Below, one piece after another: positions 16,881 through 26,686 of a stretch of DNA of 41,141 bases; position 1 is the stretch's first letter; every line of letters begins with the position of its first letter. The translations under genes and the position numbers were made by a program. The DNA lies in the NCBI GenBank assembly GCA_000263275.1, contig CAGP01000078.1, positions 1-41,141 on the forward strand, in the 5' to 3' direction. The notes beneath the pieces were generated by a model. It saw only the letters and a list, made by a program, of their open reading frames with translations, made no database searches and was not told the DNA's origin. Source of the DNA: Helicobacter bizzozeronii CCUG 35545 (lineage in GTDB: Bacteria > Campylobacterota > Campylobacteria > Campylobacterales > Helicobacteraceae).

Positions 16881-18373
16881 GTGTTGTAGATACACATAGA
16901 GCACACTCAACCTTTATATCCCTATATGCCCTATCCCTATGTGCTAGTGCCATCTTATTAAGCACTCTGCACGCAGAAGCCCAAAATGCCGATGGTTATG
17001 TGCCCCCTGTATTTGACAATCCTGCAGATAATCAAGCCCCAGCACACCCCAACCCCTACCAAACTCCTGCAAGTCAGCCAGCACCCCCTACAAACCCATA
17101 TATTGCTCCAAATGCAACACCCCCCACAAATGCGCCTACACCCTTTAATCCTAAAGCTGTTGCCCCCTCTAATCCACTCAACCCCCAGCAAAGACCTAAA
17201 ATTTCTGCTTTCAAAGAGGGCACACCTTCCCAAGCTTTAGAAAATGGAGCACATCCTCCCAAATCAGCCCACCAAGAAGAGGGCTTTGAGGAAACCCAAG
17301 AGACACCCCAGCCCCTGCAAAACTTGCACGCCATCCAATCTAATTTCTTTGGCAAAAAACACTCTAAGAGAGACAACACCACTTTCATTGATTACCAAAT
17401 AGGGGAGACCCATAATATCCGTCTGCGCTATGCCATGACCACCACCTTCATCTTCAATGACAATATCTCCCAAGTGATTTTAGGCGATGAGATTGGTTTT
17501 TCAACTAAAATGCTGGGCACGGATAAAGAACATCTCATTAGCAATATCTTGCTCATCAAACCTTTGCAAATAGGTGTGGATAGCAATCTAACCATCATTG
17601 GCAAGAGTGGGAAAGTCTATAGCTTTTACATTTTTTCCACCAATTACACCAGCCAAAAGAACCCTGCTCTAATCGTCTATGTGGCTTCTAAAGACTTCTT
17701 CAAGCCTCTAAGAGAGCCAAAAGAGGAAAAGACACCCGAACCCTCAAACCCAAAGCAGATAACACCCCAAAAGCCAACCTCGCACAAAAAGATAACTAAA
17801 AATAAGAGAACGCCTAAAAAGACAGCCAAGCCAGTTGTCCGGGCAACAGCCCCTATTGAAGAGCCAAACCGCCGTTATGCTAGCAATGCTTTTTCAGTGA
17901 TCTCTAATAACACCCAAGATACTAAACCCCAAGACTCTGTGGATTTCAAAAAACTAGATTATGCGGCTCAAGTGAGTGATGATGGGAAGTATCTAAAAAT
18001 TGGGGATGAAGTCAATCACATCTACATTGAAAAATCCAAAATAGAGCGCGGTTATGCCATTGTGCCCTCTAAAAAGCGCAAGTGGTATTGCTTTTGGATA
18101 TGCAAAAAACCCACCAAGCAAGCCCCTGCTTTTAGACCCTTAGACATTTTCAACGATCAGCAATTCACTTATTTCAAGTTTGACAGGGCTAATGCGCACT
18201 CTAAATTCCCTGTGCTCTACAAGGTAGTCGATGGCTATGACAATCCAGTTAATAGCCGTGTAGTAGGCGATTATATCATTGCAGAGGATGTGAGCGATGT
18301 GTGGAATTTGAAGATGGGCAAGGACATTGTTTGTGTGAAAAAACTCCATGCCAAGGGCAAAAATGGCCACTGA
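16877..18373 (+). CDS. virB9: VirB9/CagX-like core channel protein
   Basis: 498 residues, intact. A signal sequence (ALSLCASAILLSTLHAEA) is followed by a Pro/Asn/Ala-rich linker (about 45-120). The N-terminal VirB9 domain has HNIRLRYAMTTTFIFNDNI and the typical ILGDEIGFSTKML; a second low-complexity basic stretch (KKITKNKRTPKKTAKP) precedes the C-terminal CagX-type beta domain (FTYFKFDRANAHSKFPVLYK, GYDNPVNSRVVGDYIIAEDV). Standard VirB9 is about 290 residues; the two linkers account for the excess. It forms the outer-membrane ring with VirB7 and VirB10. The start overlaps the virB8 stop. Confidence 0.85.
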   Translation: MSVVDTHRAHSTFISLYALSLCASAILLSTLHAEAQNADGYVPPVFDNPADNQAPAHPNPYQTPASQPAPPTNPYIAPNATPPTNAPTPFNPKAVAPSNPLNPQQRPKISAFKEGTPSQALENGAHPPKSAHQEEGFEETQETPQPLQNLHAIQSNFFGKKHSKRDNTTFIDYQIGETHNIRLRYAMTTTFIFNDNISQVILGDEIGFSTKMLGTDKEHLISNILLIKPLQIGVDSNLTIIGKSGKVYSFYIFSTNYTSQKNPALIVYVASKDFFKPLREPKEEKTPEPSNPKQITPQKPTSHKKITKNKRTPKKTAKPVVRATAPIEEPNRRYASNAFSVISNNTQDTKPQDSVDFKKLDYAAQVSDDGKYLKIGDEVNHIYIEKSKIERGYAIVPSKKRKWYCFWICKKPTKQAPAFRPLDIFNDQQFTYFKFDRANAHSKFPVLYKVVDGYDNPVNSRVVGDYIIAEDVSDVWNLKMGKDIVCVKKLHAKGKNGH

Positions 18374-19614
18374 TAGCAAAAAGTGGCTCAAAAGTAGGGG
18401 GGATGGTGCTAGGGGGGACTTTTGGGTTATTTGCACTGGCTCTCATTGTGGATAAGAGCGGAGGAGATGATAAAGAAGAGATTTTAGATGTCAAGGGGGG
18501 CAACTCCTATCCTTTGAGCGATTATTTCTTCATCAATGCAGATAAGAACGCTCTTAAAGAGAGACACAAGCGTATAGAGGAAGAGAGAAAGGACTATAAG
18601 ACTCTCAATCAAGAATTAGAAGCCCAAAATAAAGCCTTAGAGAAAGCCCTAGAGAGTGCCAAACAAGAAGCTAAGAAGCCTGCTCAAGTAGTGGTGCTCA
18701 AAAGCACAGAGACCCCCAAGCCTATTGAGGGTGTGGCAACGCCCCAGCCTGTTGCTCCTGCTGCGCCCAAACGCATTAGAAGACTCACTAGAGAGCAACA
18801 AGAGCTTTTAAACTCTAGGGCACAACCCTTTGAGCCCCTGCCTGATGCACATAAAGGGGAGATTGACTATGGCATTGATAGTTTTGAAAATCTCAAAGCC
18901 CAAGATAGGGGCACGAATGAAAATAGGTTGTTAAGAACCATCACAGCCGATAAGATGATCCCCGCCTTTCTTATCACCCCTATTTCTAGCCAGATTGCAG
19001 GCAAGGTAACTGCATAGGTAGAAACCGATATTTTTGCCAGTATGGGCAGAGCCGTGCTCATCCCTAAAGGTTCAAAGGTCATTGGCTATTACAACAATAA
19101 TAACAAGATAGGCGAATACCGCCTCAACATTGCTTGGACGCGTATTATCACGCCCCAAGGCATTAACATTATGCTAACCAATGCTAGAGGTGCAGATGTG
19201 AAGGGTTATAATGGTCTCATTGGCAAGGTTATTGCCCGCAATTTCCAAAAATACGGACTTCCCCTTCTTACTTCTACCTTATCTAATGGTCTGCTCATTG
19301 GCTTAACTTCTGCTCTAGCCAATAGACAGAACAAGGCAGGGGTGGGCAATCCCTTCTTTGGGGATTATCTATTAATGCAACTCACGCGTAGCACTGGGAT
19401 GAACATCAACCAAGTGGTTGGGCAAATCTTAGCAGATAAAGCCCGTATCAACCCCATTATTGTCATCTTTGAAGGCAGTCGGGTATTCATCTCCCCTAAT
19501 TTAGACATTTTTATCCCTAAGCCCAAGAATGGGGAAGTCTTAGCCCGTTTCTTTAGGGAGAAAAAGCCCGTTGTCAAACCACAGGAGGAAAGCTATGAAG
19601 ATAATGAATTTTAG
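18363..19614 (+). pseudogene. virB10: VirB10/TrbI, frame break near start and in-frame amber
   Basis: A plausible start (ATG 18363, MATDSKKWLK) shifts by one base near 18388-18394 into the main frame VGGMVLGGTFGLFALALIVD, a transmembrane helix. A coiled segment (EERKDYKTLNQELEAQNKALE) and the VirB10 beta-barrel domain follow. A TAG at 19015-19017 interrupts KVTA-VETDIFASMGRAVLI; CAG would be expected. The rest (SKVIGYYNNNNKIGEYRLNI, TPQGINIMLTNARG) is intact to 19614. VirB10 spans both membranes and gates the channel. The stop is a substitution, not an indel, so a true mutation is more likely here than elsewhere. The overlap with virB9 fits operon organisation. Confidence 0.78.
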
Positions 19615-21724
19615 TTTGAAAGGGTGTTTTTTAGCTCTATTGCTTCCTATTTATGCCCACGCTTTGGTTATCCAAATCAACCAGCCCATTGACTTTGCCA
19701 AGAGAAACGGAGAGATGAGTGGGTATGTGGTGTTTAAAAAACGCGTGCATAAAGAGCTCCTAGCACTAGGCAAATACCAAGTTTCTAAGAACAAGAAAAA
19801 TGTTCTCTTTAGTATCACCCACATTAAAAAGGGAGAGGATTATAAAACTCTCAGCGCACAGCCCAGTGCCATTAAGGAGACTAAGGGCAAAACAGGTCTA
19901 AAGAAAGGCACAAGGATTGTGCTAGGCGGAGAGGACAATGCCCAGATAGCCAATTTGCTAGGCTTGAATAAAGAAACCTACCGCACTAGCAAGGGCGGGA
20001 GTGGGTTTAGCGCTACAAATACCAAAGGCTCTAGTGGTGCCAACAATGGCAATGCCAATGGTTCTGTATCAAACACACGAGATAATCTAATGGGCACACA
20101 AGGCATTGGCAATAATCCCTTCCCCACCATTGCTGGTGGCAATACCAGCCCTACAAGTGTGAGTGTGGGTGGGGGTAGCTATACAGGTGGGCTAGGGAAT
20201 TATGGCGGGCTGGGGAGCAATTCTTTCATGCCTCTTCCTTTCCCCGAGGATATTTCTAGGGCATAGGTAGAGGGGCACAGAGCTATGGAGATTCTGGGAA
20301 TTCTGGGAGTGATCCAAACAACCCAGAGAGCTCTAAGTTAGCTACCTACACCACAGAGTTTTGCACCGCTCCTAGTCGGCAAGGCAACCAAATGGATATT
20401 AGCATTGTGGATCGCAATGGCAAATGCGTGGAAATGCAAGCCTATCGCAATGACAATGTTTGTAGCTACCGCTATGATTTTGAAAAGGGCAAAGCGATCA
20501 AACAGACCCAGTTTTACTTCATTAATAAAGAGAATAAAAGCCTCAACATTGGGGGTTGTGTGGATTTGCAAGGTTCTGAGTATCAATTCAGGCTCTATGC
20601 AGATGATAGCAAGTGCAAGTTGCAAACCACTAAGAATAAGGAGTATGGGAGCGGGCAAGCCAGCTTTTTCCAAACCCAAATCTTGTTTAGAGGCTTAGAT
20701 GGATTAATCCATCTAGCCAAGGATTGCAATGACTTTGCCAATGTCAAAGAAGAGCTGATCCGGTATGACAATGATAGTGCCACACACAAGGTTAAGCGCA
20801 TTGTCAATCAGTATTATATTGATCCCACCACTAACCAAAAGGTCTTTATCTCGCATGGCATTGTCAGCCCTATTGAGATGGATTATCAAGAGTATGCCTG
20901 TGGGAAATGGGAGTTTGATGATGCCAACTTGCAAGCCACTAGACCCACACAAGTGCGCGTCTATGATTCTGTGGAGAATAGCTATTACAATGTAACCGGT
21001 TGTGATTACAGCGCAGATGGGGGCAAGACTCCTAAGATTGTCCAGCCCTATACCCAAATCAACACGACTAGCTCTTCTAAGGGAGAGGAAGTGGGGGATT
21101 TGAACACGACCAATGGGGGCTCTCAGCACTTGCCACAATACACCACCTTTGAAATCAAAGAGAGGGTGCTAAGTAGTTGGGGAGAAACTTCTTACTCTTA
21201 TTGTGATGATGGCTGGAGCTCTTGGACTAGAGATAGGGGATACACTAGATATAGCAATGGGAGCCTGAGGACTTTAGCCAAGTGGGTTACTGAGTATCAA
21301 ACTATCAACACGGGCACAACACAAGTCTATGTGCGCCCTAGAAATGAGGGGGATAGCGATGCGCAATATGACACCTATAAGTTCTACTATGTCTCAAAGG
21401 CTCAAAAAGACATCAAACGCATTCCCTTGTCAGTGGATGTCAATGAAGCCCATTTAGATGAAGAGTTCCGCAAAAATGTAGAAGCCGTGATCCTCTCTCA
21501 AAAGCTCAAGCTCAACACCGAAGTGTTGGGTCTGCTCAACACAGATAAGCTCAATAATTGGAAACAACAGCATTACAAGCCGGGCAAGGGTAGCCAGTGT
21601 TTGGATTATCGTTTTGGAGATGATTCTTGGCATCCCGATAAAAAAAGGCAAATATTGCACTTGGGGCTCAATGGTAAATGCCACTTATAGCTGTGCCCAA
21701 TACGATGATTGGGTCTTGCCATGA
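19595..21724 (+). pseudogene. Large exported T4SS-associated protein, two frameshifts
   Basis: Starts at ATG 19595 after AGGAGG, overlapping virB10 by 20 bp. Frame 1 (to 20266) has a signal peptide (CFLALLLPIYAHA), a globular part, then a Gly/Ser/Asn-rich linker. The frame breaks at about 20255-20270 and resumes GRGAQSYGDSGNSGSDPNN, then a Cys/Tyr/Trp-rich domain (TTEFCTAPSRQGNQMD; VLSSWGETSYSYCDDGWSSW). A last break at seven A (21640-21646) restores KKGKYCTWGSMVNATYSCAQ and a TGA at 21722-21724 overlapping the next ATG. Total about 709 residues. I do not recognise the family. Position after virB10 suggests a surface component or adhesin of the pilus or channel. Confidence 0.6.
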
Positions 21725-22943
21725 AGCTAGCACATACAGGTCTTTCACTCAAGCTTCCCTTATTACTCTTGGGTGTAGGGCAAGTCTTGTGGGCACTAAC
21801 AGAAGAAGACTTCTTAGCCCATATGCCTACCGAGCAAGAACCAGCACAGAGCGCACCCCACGAACCGGGTGTGCCCGTATTAGGGGTAGAACCCCATCCA
21901 CAAGAGTCCTTCCATGTTCCCATACAGCCCCAAAAACCCGTGCGTGCTTTGAATGCCCAAGCATTGCAACAACGCGTGATTCAAAGAGAGCAGAAAAACA
22001 ACAAGGCATTACACCAAGCAAGGTCAATGCTTGTGAAAAATGGCTGGTTCTTAGGGGCTGAAATTGCCATTAGTGGGACGGATTTGAAACAGGACTTGAG
22101 TCGATTTGATGGTGCAAGCGATTCTTTGGTGTTGTATCAGGGCAAAGCCAAGAGAGCAAATTTTAATATGGGCGTAGTAGCAGGGTATCAGCACTATTTT
22201 GGCAACACCCAAAAGCACGGGATTAAGGCGAGTGCACACCTCTATGGGGGCACATCCAGTGTGTTGACATACTCTCCCATAACTAAAGTTAGGGGATTCT
22301 AGCTTTAGTGGAGATCGCGGCTTCAAGCAGGATAGCTCCGTTTGGAGTCTTACATTCCCTATTCCAAAGGTTGATGCCCCAACCCCAAGGGTATTACCCC
22401 TTGATTGCAACACAAATATTAGCACAGACATGCTGGTGCTAGCCTTATATCCCAATAGCTAAAGCTAGGGGCTTTACGGCGCGGTTGGTAACTACAGCTA
22501 TGAAAGATGTTCAAACAAGCCTGAGCACCAATTACACGCCCCTAGGTTTTGGCTTAGAGGTGAAGTATGTTTTTGATTTTTTCAAACATCTAGGCAAGCA
22601 CCGCCACACTTTGGGATTGTCTGGGGGTGTTGGTTGGAGAATGTATGCCTATTTTGCACGCATTGGGACTTTGCAAACACGCATAGGCACTTTTATGCTT
22701 TCTGAGCCGCAGAATTTTGTCAATCAGGGCTTTTATCCTACGATTGGGCTCCACTACTATCTAAACCACCACCAATTCAGTGTGGATTACCGCTTTGGAG
22801 GGGCAATAGGTTATGTTTCCCCTGTGGATTCGGTGGTGAAATTCAAGAGTGGGAGGTTCAAAGGTGATGAAGCCTTTGCATCGTTTAAGACCACTTTAGT
22901 GGGCAGTAGTTTTATGGCTTTCAATTACGCATATTTATTCTAA
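21721..22943 (+). pseudogene. Helicobacter outer-membrane barrel protein, interrupted by a transposable element
   Basis: ATG 21721 opens a signal peptide (LPLLLLGVGQVLWA), a Pro/Gln-rich linker and a barrel start (NGWFLGAEIAISGTDL). The gene is cut at 22263/22487 by the 223-bp element. Removing that element joins LYGGTSS to GNYSYE; one extra A near 22503-22506 then shifts into the second frame (DVQTSLSTNYTPLGFGLEVK), which ends in the usual aromatic barrel terminus (FMAFNYAYLF) at 22943. It resembles the Hop/Hof-like Helicobacter porin family. As read it is doubly broken. It lies between the exported protein and virB11 genes, so it may once have served the secretion apparatus. Confidence 0.75.
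22264..22486 (-). mobile_element. Transposase-less IS608-type (IS200/IS605) element, 223 bp
   Basis: Read on the minus strand: host TTAC (22490-22487), then the left end with AAAG (22475-22472) directly before a hairpin beginning CCCCTAGC (22471-22451). At the right end GAAT (22299-22296) directly precedes a hairpin beginning CCCCTAAC (22295-22276), and TCAA closes the element (22267-22264). From memory, IS608 uses TTAC and TCAA as cleavage sites and AAAG and GAAT as guides; all four match. The hairpin stems differ by paired changes that keep base pairing. Deleting exactly this segment restores the barrel reading frame across the junction, fixing the boundaries. There is no TnpA or full TnpB. 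Confidence 0.85.
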
Positions 22944-22960
22944 TTCAACAAGGAGACACT

Positions 22961-23320
22961 ATGAATAACGCAAACAACACAAACAACGCTAACCAAGCAA
23001 ACAAAGAGCATCATGCGCACAACGCACACAATGCCAATCCAGCAAAGGATAATCCACACAAAGATTCGTCCAAGCCTGCTGAACTCAACGAACAAGCACT
23101 CTTAAAACGCCTAGATGAATTTAGGCAATTAGATGCTAAAGAGCAACGCCTGCGCGCTCAGATTGAGAAATTGAATGCTCAGATCAAGAGCACCACAATA
23201 GCTTATGAGAAAAAAATCAAGAGCATCACACTTGCTTATGAAAAAATGCACAACAAGCAACTGCTCAAGGCTAAAACATTGTGCGATGAGCTAGAGAATT
23301 TGCAAAAGAAAAGGGTTTAA
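22961..23320 (+). CDS. Asn/His/Ala-rich coiled-coil protein
   Basis: 119 residues starting behind AAGGAG. The first 35 are a low-complexity NANNTNNANQANKE and AHNAHNANPAK stretch produced by near-repeats of AAC/GCA units. The rest is a charged coiled coil (LLKRLDEFRQLDAKEQRLRA, TTIAYEKKIKSITLAYEKMH) containing a short internal duplication of I-T-x-AYEK. No signal peptide, so cytoplasmic. It is directly coupled to virB11 (TAAGTG). Function unknown; a coiled-coil partner of the secretion ATPase is possible but only from position. Confidence 0.6.
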   Translation: MNNANNTNNANQANKEHHAHNAHNANPAKDNPHKDSSKPAELNEQALLKRLDEFRQLDAKEQRLRAQIEKLNAQIKSTTIAYEKKIKSITLAYEKMHNKQLLKAKTLCDELENLQKKRV

Positions 23321-24276
23321 GTGCTAGATTTAAGCCCACTAGCTAAATACAGGAACTTAAAGACCTGTATTGAGACTTTTCTCCCTTATTTAGAGAGTGG
23401 GATCGCCGAGCTCATTTGCAACACAGAACAAGAGCTTTGGCTCTATAAGCTAGATGGAAGCCGTGAGAGAGTGGTAGATGCGAGTTTTAGCAAGGATTTT
23501 TTGATTAGATTTGCCGAACAGCTGGCTAGTTATAGAGACTTGTTCTTTAACCACACTCATCCCACACTCAACACTTCCATCCCTTTCACGCGCTACCGCG
23601 TGAGTGTGAATCACTTTAGCATTAGTGCCGATGATCAGCCCTCACTCAATATCCGCGTGCTTAGTGAGAGAAAGTTTGCATTAGAAGAGTTTGCGCTTAG
23701 AGATAACAAGTTTAGCTACGATGCGCTCAAGCAAATTGCCCTAGAAGGGCATAATATGCTCATCAGTGGGGGCACGGGTTCAGGCAAGACAAGCTTTTTT
23801 AAACGCCCTGATAAATTATATCCCTAGAGAGACACGGATTTTAAGCGTGGAGGATAGTCAAGAGCTGGATTTAAGGGAGTTTGCTAACCACAAGTCTTTG
23901 CTAGTGGGCAAGAATGAAGAGGGCAACTTCACTTATGAGAATGCCTTGAATATGGCAATGCGGATGAGTCCCGATCGATTGATGGTGGGTGAGATTGATA
24001 CTAGAAATGCCTTGTTGTTTCTAAGATTTGGTAATACAGGTCATAAGGGAATGGTTTCTACCTTGCACGCCAATAGTGTGTATCAAGTCATCGAAGCCAT
24101 TGCACTCAATCTAAGGATGAATAGAGTGGATATGGAGTTGCAAGTGGTGCGGGACTTTTTTTAAGAGTGCCATTGATGTGGTGGTGCAGATTCACTATGA
24201 CAGAGCTAGCAATACAAGATATATCCAAGAAGTGGTTTGGACAAAGGATTTGGATAAGCTTAAGGGTTTTGGGTGA
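23321..24276 (+). pseudogene. virB11: VirB11 ATPase, two frameshifts
   Basis: GTG 23321 opens LDLSPLAKYRNLKTCIETF and the N-terminal domain. Walker A is ISGGTGSGKTSF at 23760-23797, where six T (23795-23800) break the frame; five T give SFLNALINYIPRE. The second frame has RILSVEDSQELDL (Asp box), MRMSPDRLMVGEI (Walker B), and GHKGMVSTLHANS (His box). Seven T (24156-24162) end it early; six T give RDFFKSAIDVVVQIHYDRAS and a stop at 24274-24276 that overlaps the next GTG. VirB11 is the hexameric traffic ATPase of pilus assembly and substrate transfer. Corrected length about 318 residues, normal for the family. Confidence 0.82.
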
Positions 24277-24704
24277 AAAAACTTAAAAAGAATACAGGGC
24301 GTAGAGTCCATTGTCTGATTAGCGAGGAGGCCAACCACACCTTGTGTGCACAAATGCTAAGTCACAAGACAAGTTTAACAGAAACTTTGGAAAATTTGAT
24401 TCTAAAGGCCGCTTCTAAGCGGCGCAGGTCTTCTAAATCCACCCAAACTTATTTTGAAAGCATTGCAGAGATCATTAAGCCTAACAAACAGCTATATACG
24501 CAGATGAATGCTAACGCTTCTAATTTAAACCAAATGATGCACCAAGTTAATTTAGCCATAAAAAAGAACCAGCAACTCTACTTAGAGCATATCCCTTTTT
24601 GGGAGCAGGCTTTTGCTCTATTGGCAAAAATGGATGAGGATATGTGGCATTTGAGAAAGTTACTTTTAGAGCTTTTGAGCCAAGTCTATACAGATATTGG
24701 ATAA
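24273..24704 (+). CDS. MobC-like relaxosome accessory protein
   Basis: 143 residues starting GTG 24273, overlapping the virB11 stop. The N-terminus is basic (KKLKKNTGRRVHCLISEEA) with a ribbon-helix-helix pattern, and the middle has NANASNLNQMMHQVNLAIKK, which resembles the N-x-NNLNQ-x-x-H-x-(I/L)N signature of MobC/NikA-type proteins that help the relaxase open oriT. It lies directly upstream of virD4, far from the relaxase at 39-41 kb. The frame is intact. The family call rests on the NLNQ block and context. Confidence 0.6.
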   Translation: MKKLKKNTGRRVHCLISEEANHTLCAQMLSHKTSLTETLENLILKAASKRRRSSKSTQTYFESIAEIIKPNKQLYTQMNANASNLNQMMHQVNLAIKKNQQLYLEHIPFWEQAFALLAKMDEDMWHLRKLLLELLSQVYTDIG

Positions 24705-24710
24705 AAAGAA

Positions 24711-24724
24711 AAAGCGCGCGCTTT
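24711..24724. promoter_or_regulatory. GC-rich palindrome between mobC-like and virD4
   Basis: AAAGCGCGCGCTTT is a perfect 14-bp palindrome 7 bp after the mobC-like stop. It could be an operator or a weak hairpin; there is no following T-run, so a strong intrinsic terminator is unlikely. Confidence 0.45.
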
Positions 24725-24752
24725 ACAAAAAAGTTTGAAAAATTATGGGGAA

Positions 24753-24758
24753 TATAAT
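24753..24758 (+). promoter_or_regulatory. -10 box for virD4
   Basis: A perfect TATAAT lies 42 bp before the virD4 ATG in the only sizeable gap of the transfer operon. A TTTGAA at 24734 is too close to be a good -35. Confidence 0.45.
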
Positions 24759-24799
24759 AGCGTCTTTGTGCCTAACAAACCCAAAGCAAAGAGTTAGCA

Positions 24800-26649
24800 A
24801 TGAAACAGCAATTTGTGGTGTGGATGAGCTTGTTTTTGAGTGTATTAGGGATACCCTTGTTTTTCATCTTATCTAATTGGTATGCCTTTGAGGAATTGCA
24901 TAGTTTCAACGATGCCTATGTCTTTTCATATTCGATTATCTCAGGCTTGCAACAAGGAGCAAGCCTATTAGATTTGAAATTTGAAGTCTATATTGCTACT
25001 CTTTTGGCTCTTATGCCCTTAATTGCTACTCTTTACATCATTGTTCCTAAAACCTTCAAAAAGACCCACGGCTATGCCAAATGGGCAATGGCAAAGGATA
25101 TTGAATGCTTTAAAATCTTTTCTAAAGAGGGGTTTTGTAAGATTGTCCACCCTTTGGGGGTGTGCTTTAACAAGGGCTTTATCTTGGGCAAGTTTGGCTT
25201 CCCCTTTGCTAAAAGGGTGTGTTATAACAAGCCATTAGGGGCAATGATTGTCGCACCCCCTGGAGCAGGTAAGACAGCCGCTATTGCTATCCCTAACTTA
25301 TTGACTTTGCCCACTTCTTGCATTGTTACAGATATTAAGGGGGAGCTGTGTTCATTGAGTGCAGGCTACAGACAACAAGCCTTGCACAATGAAATCTTGG
25401 TGTTTGATCCCTTTGGGGAGGACAACACCTGCTTTTTCAATCCCTTTGATAAACGCTTGGTAGAACCGATGAACTTTGATGCTAAGCTAAGATTGGTGCA
25501 AGAGGTGGCAAATAATATCTTTGTGCAAGAGGACAAGAAAGATGAGCACTGGGTTTCTAGGGCTAGGGATTTGTTCTCTTTTTTTGCACTCTATGATTTA
25601 GCCACTAAAAATGAATCTAGTTTCTATGATATTGCAATGTGGCCTAATAGAGACTTTGCGGCTTTAATTCATCCTCAGAGTAGGCACTATGCAGTGTTTT
25701 TTCAAGAGGATGAGAATGGCAATATGGTCAGAACTGATTCTGACATTGATCCTGCTAAATCGTTTTACACACAGGTATTAGAGCAAAAATAATGCTGATG
25801 TCAATGATCCTAGAAACTACGATCCCAATGAGCCTGAACCTGAGCAGCATGCAGAGGGGGTATTACACGAGATCATTAAAAATGATGCCGGCGGTTGGGC
25901 TACTGCAGCTCAGGAAGAGTTTGCTAGCATCAAATCTACCTTCAATCGCTTCATGAGCGTATTCAAAAGCCCACAGGTCAAGGCAGCCACTTCTAAGATG
26001 AGCTTTGCCTACACAGATTTTAGAAAAAAGAATATCACGCTTTACATTAAGATTGCCCAAACAGATATTGCTACTCTAGCTCCCTTAATTAGGACACTCT
26101 TAGAGAGCATTGCCAAGAACTTATTGATAGAGGAGAGCAAAAAACCTAGATGAGCGTATCTACATTTTCTTAGATGAATTCGTGCGCTTTGGCAAGCTCC
26201 CCTTCTTGCTAGAAATGCCCGCTCTGTGCCGTAGCTACAATGTCGTCCCCTTATTCATCACACAGGACTATGCGATGATTAGGAAGTATTATAGCGATGA
26301 TAATCTCAAGGTGTTAAAGGGTGTAGTGCATTACAACATTGTCTTTAAGATGAATAGTGCAGAAGATGCCGAGATCATCTCTAAAGAAGTGGGACAATTT
26401 ACGCGTTTGAGCAAGAACACCTCTACAGAGAGAGGGCAACTTGTTTTTGGAGGCACGAGTTCTTATTCTTTGGAGGGCAGAGAGTTACTCACACCCCAAG
26501 ACATCTTGAATATCCCGGATGATGAAGTGATTGTGATTGTAACAGGCAACAAAGCCAAGCCTTTGAAGCTTAAGGCTAATTTCTATTTTAAAGATAAAGA
26601 GTTGCGCAAGCGCGTGAATTGGACAACCAAATCCAATAAAGGAGACTAG
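24800..26649 (+). pseudogene. virD4: VirD4 coupling ATPase, two frameshifts
   Basis: Three frames (24800-25792, about 25788-26153, about 26150-26649) make a coupling protein of about 616 residues. Two N-terminal transmembrane helices (MSLFLSVLGIPLFFILSNW; TLLALMPLIATLYIIV) precede HGYAKWA, Walker A VAPPGAGKTAA, and VTDIKGEL. The third frame has YIFLDEFVRFGKLPF (Walker B) and FITQDYAMIRKYY. The breaks lie at A5 (25785-25789; six A gives EQKNNADVNDPRNYD) and at A6 (26139-26144; five A gives ESKNLDERIYIF). VirD4 delivers the relaxase-DNA complex or effectors to the channel. Confidence 0.82.
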
Positions 26650-26686
26650 AGAATGGCATGACCACTTCAGATAGTAGGAGAAAAAC

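Noticed and set aside
20338-20679. Minus-strand frames across the exported protein and HsdR regions (also 8923-9453, 27065-27370)
   Set aside because: They are antisense shadows of well-supported genes, with no motifs or ribosome sites.
22051-22455. 134-codon minus-strand frame as a gene
   Set aside because: Its first half is transposon DNA (perhaps a TnpB tail) and its second half is antisense to the barrel gene; no independent gene is supported.
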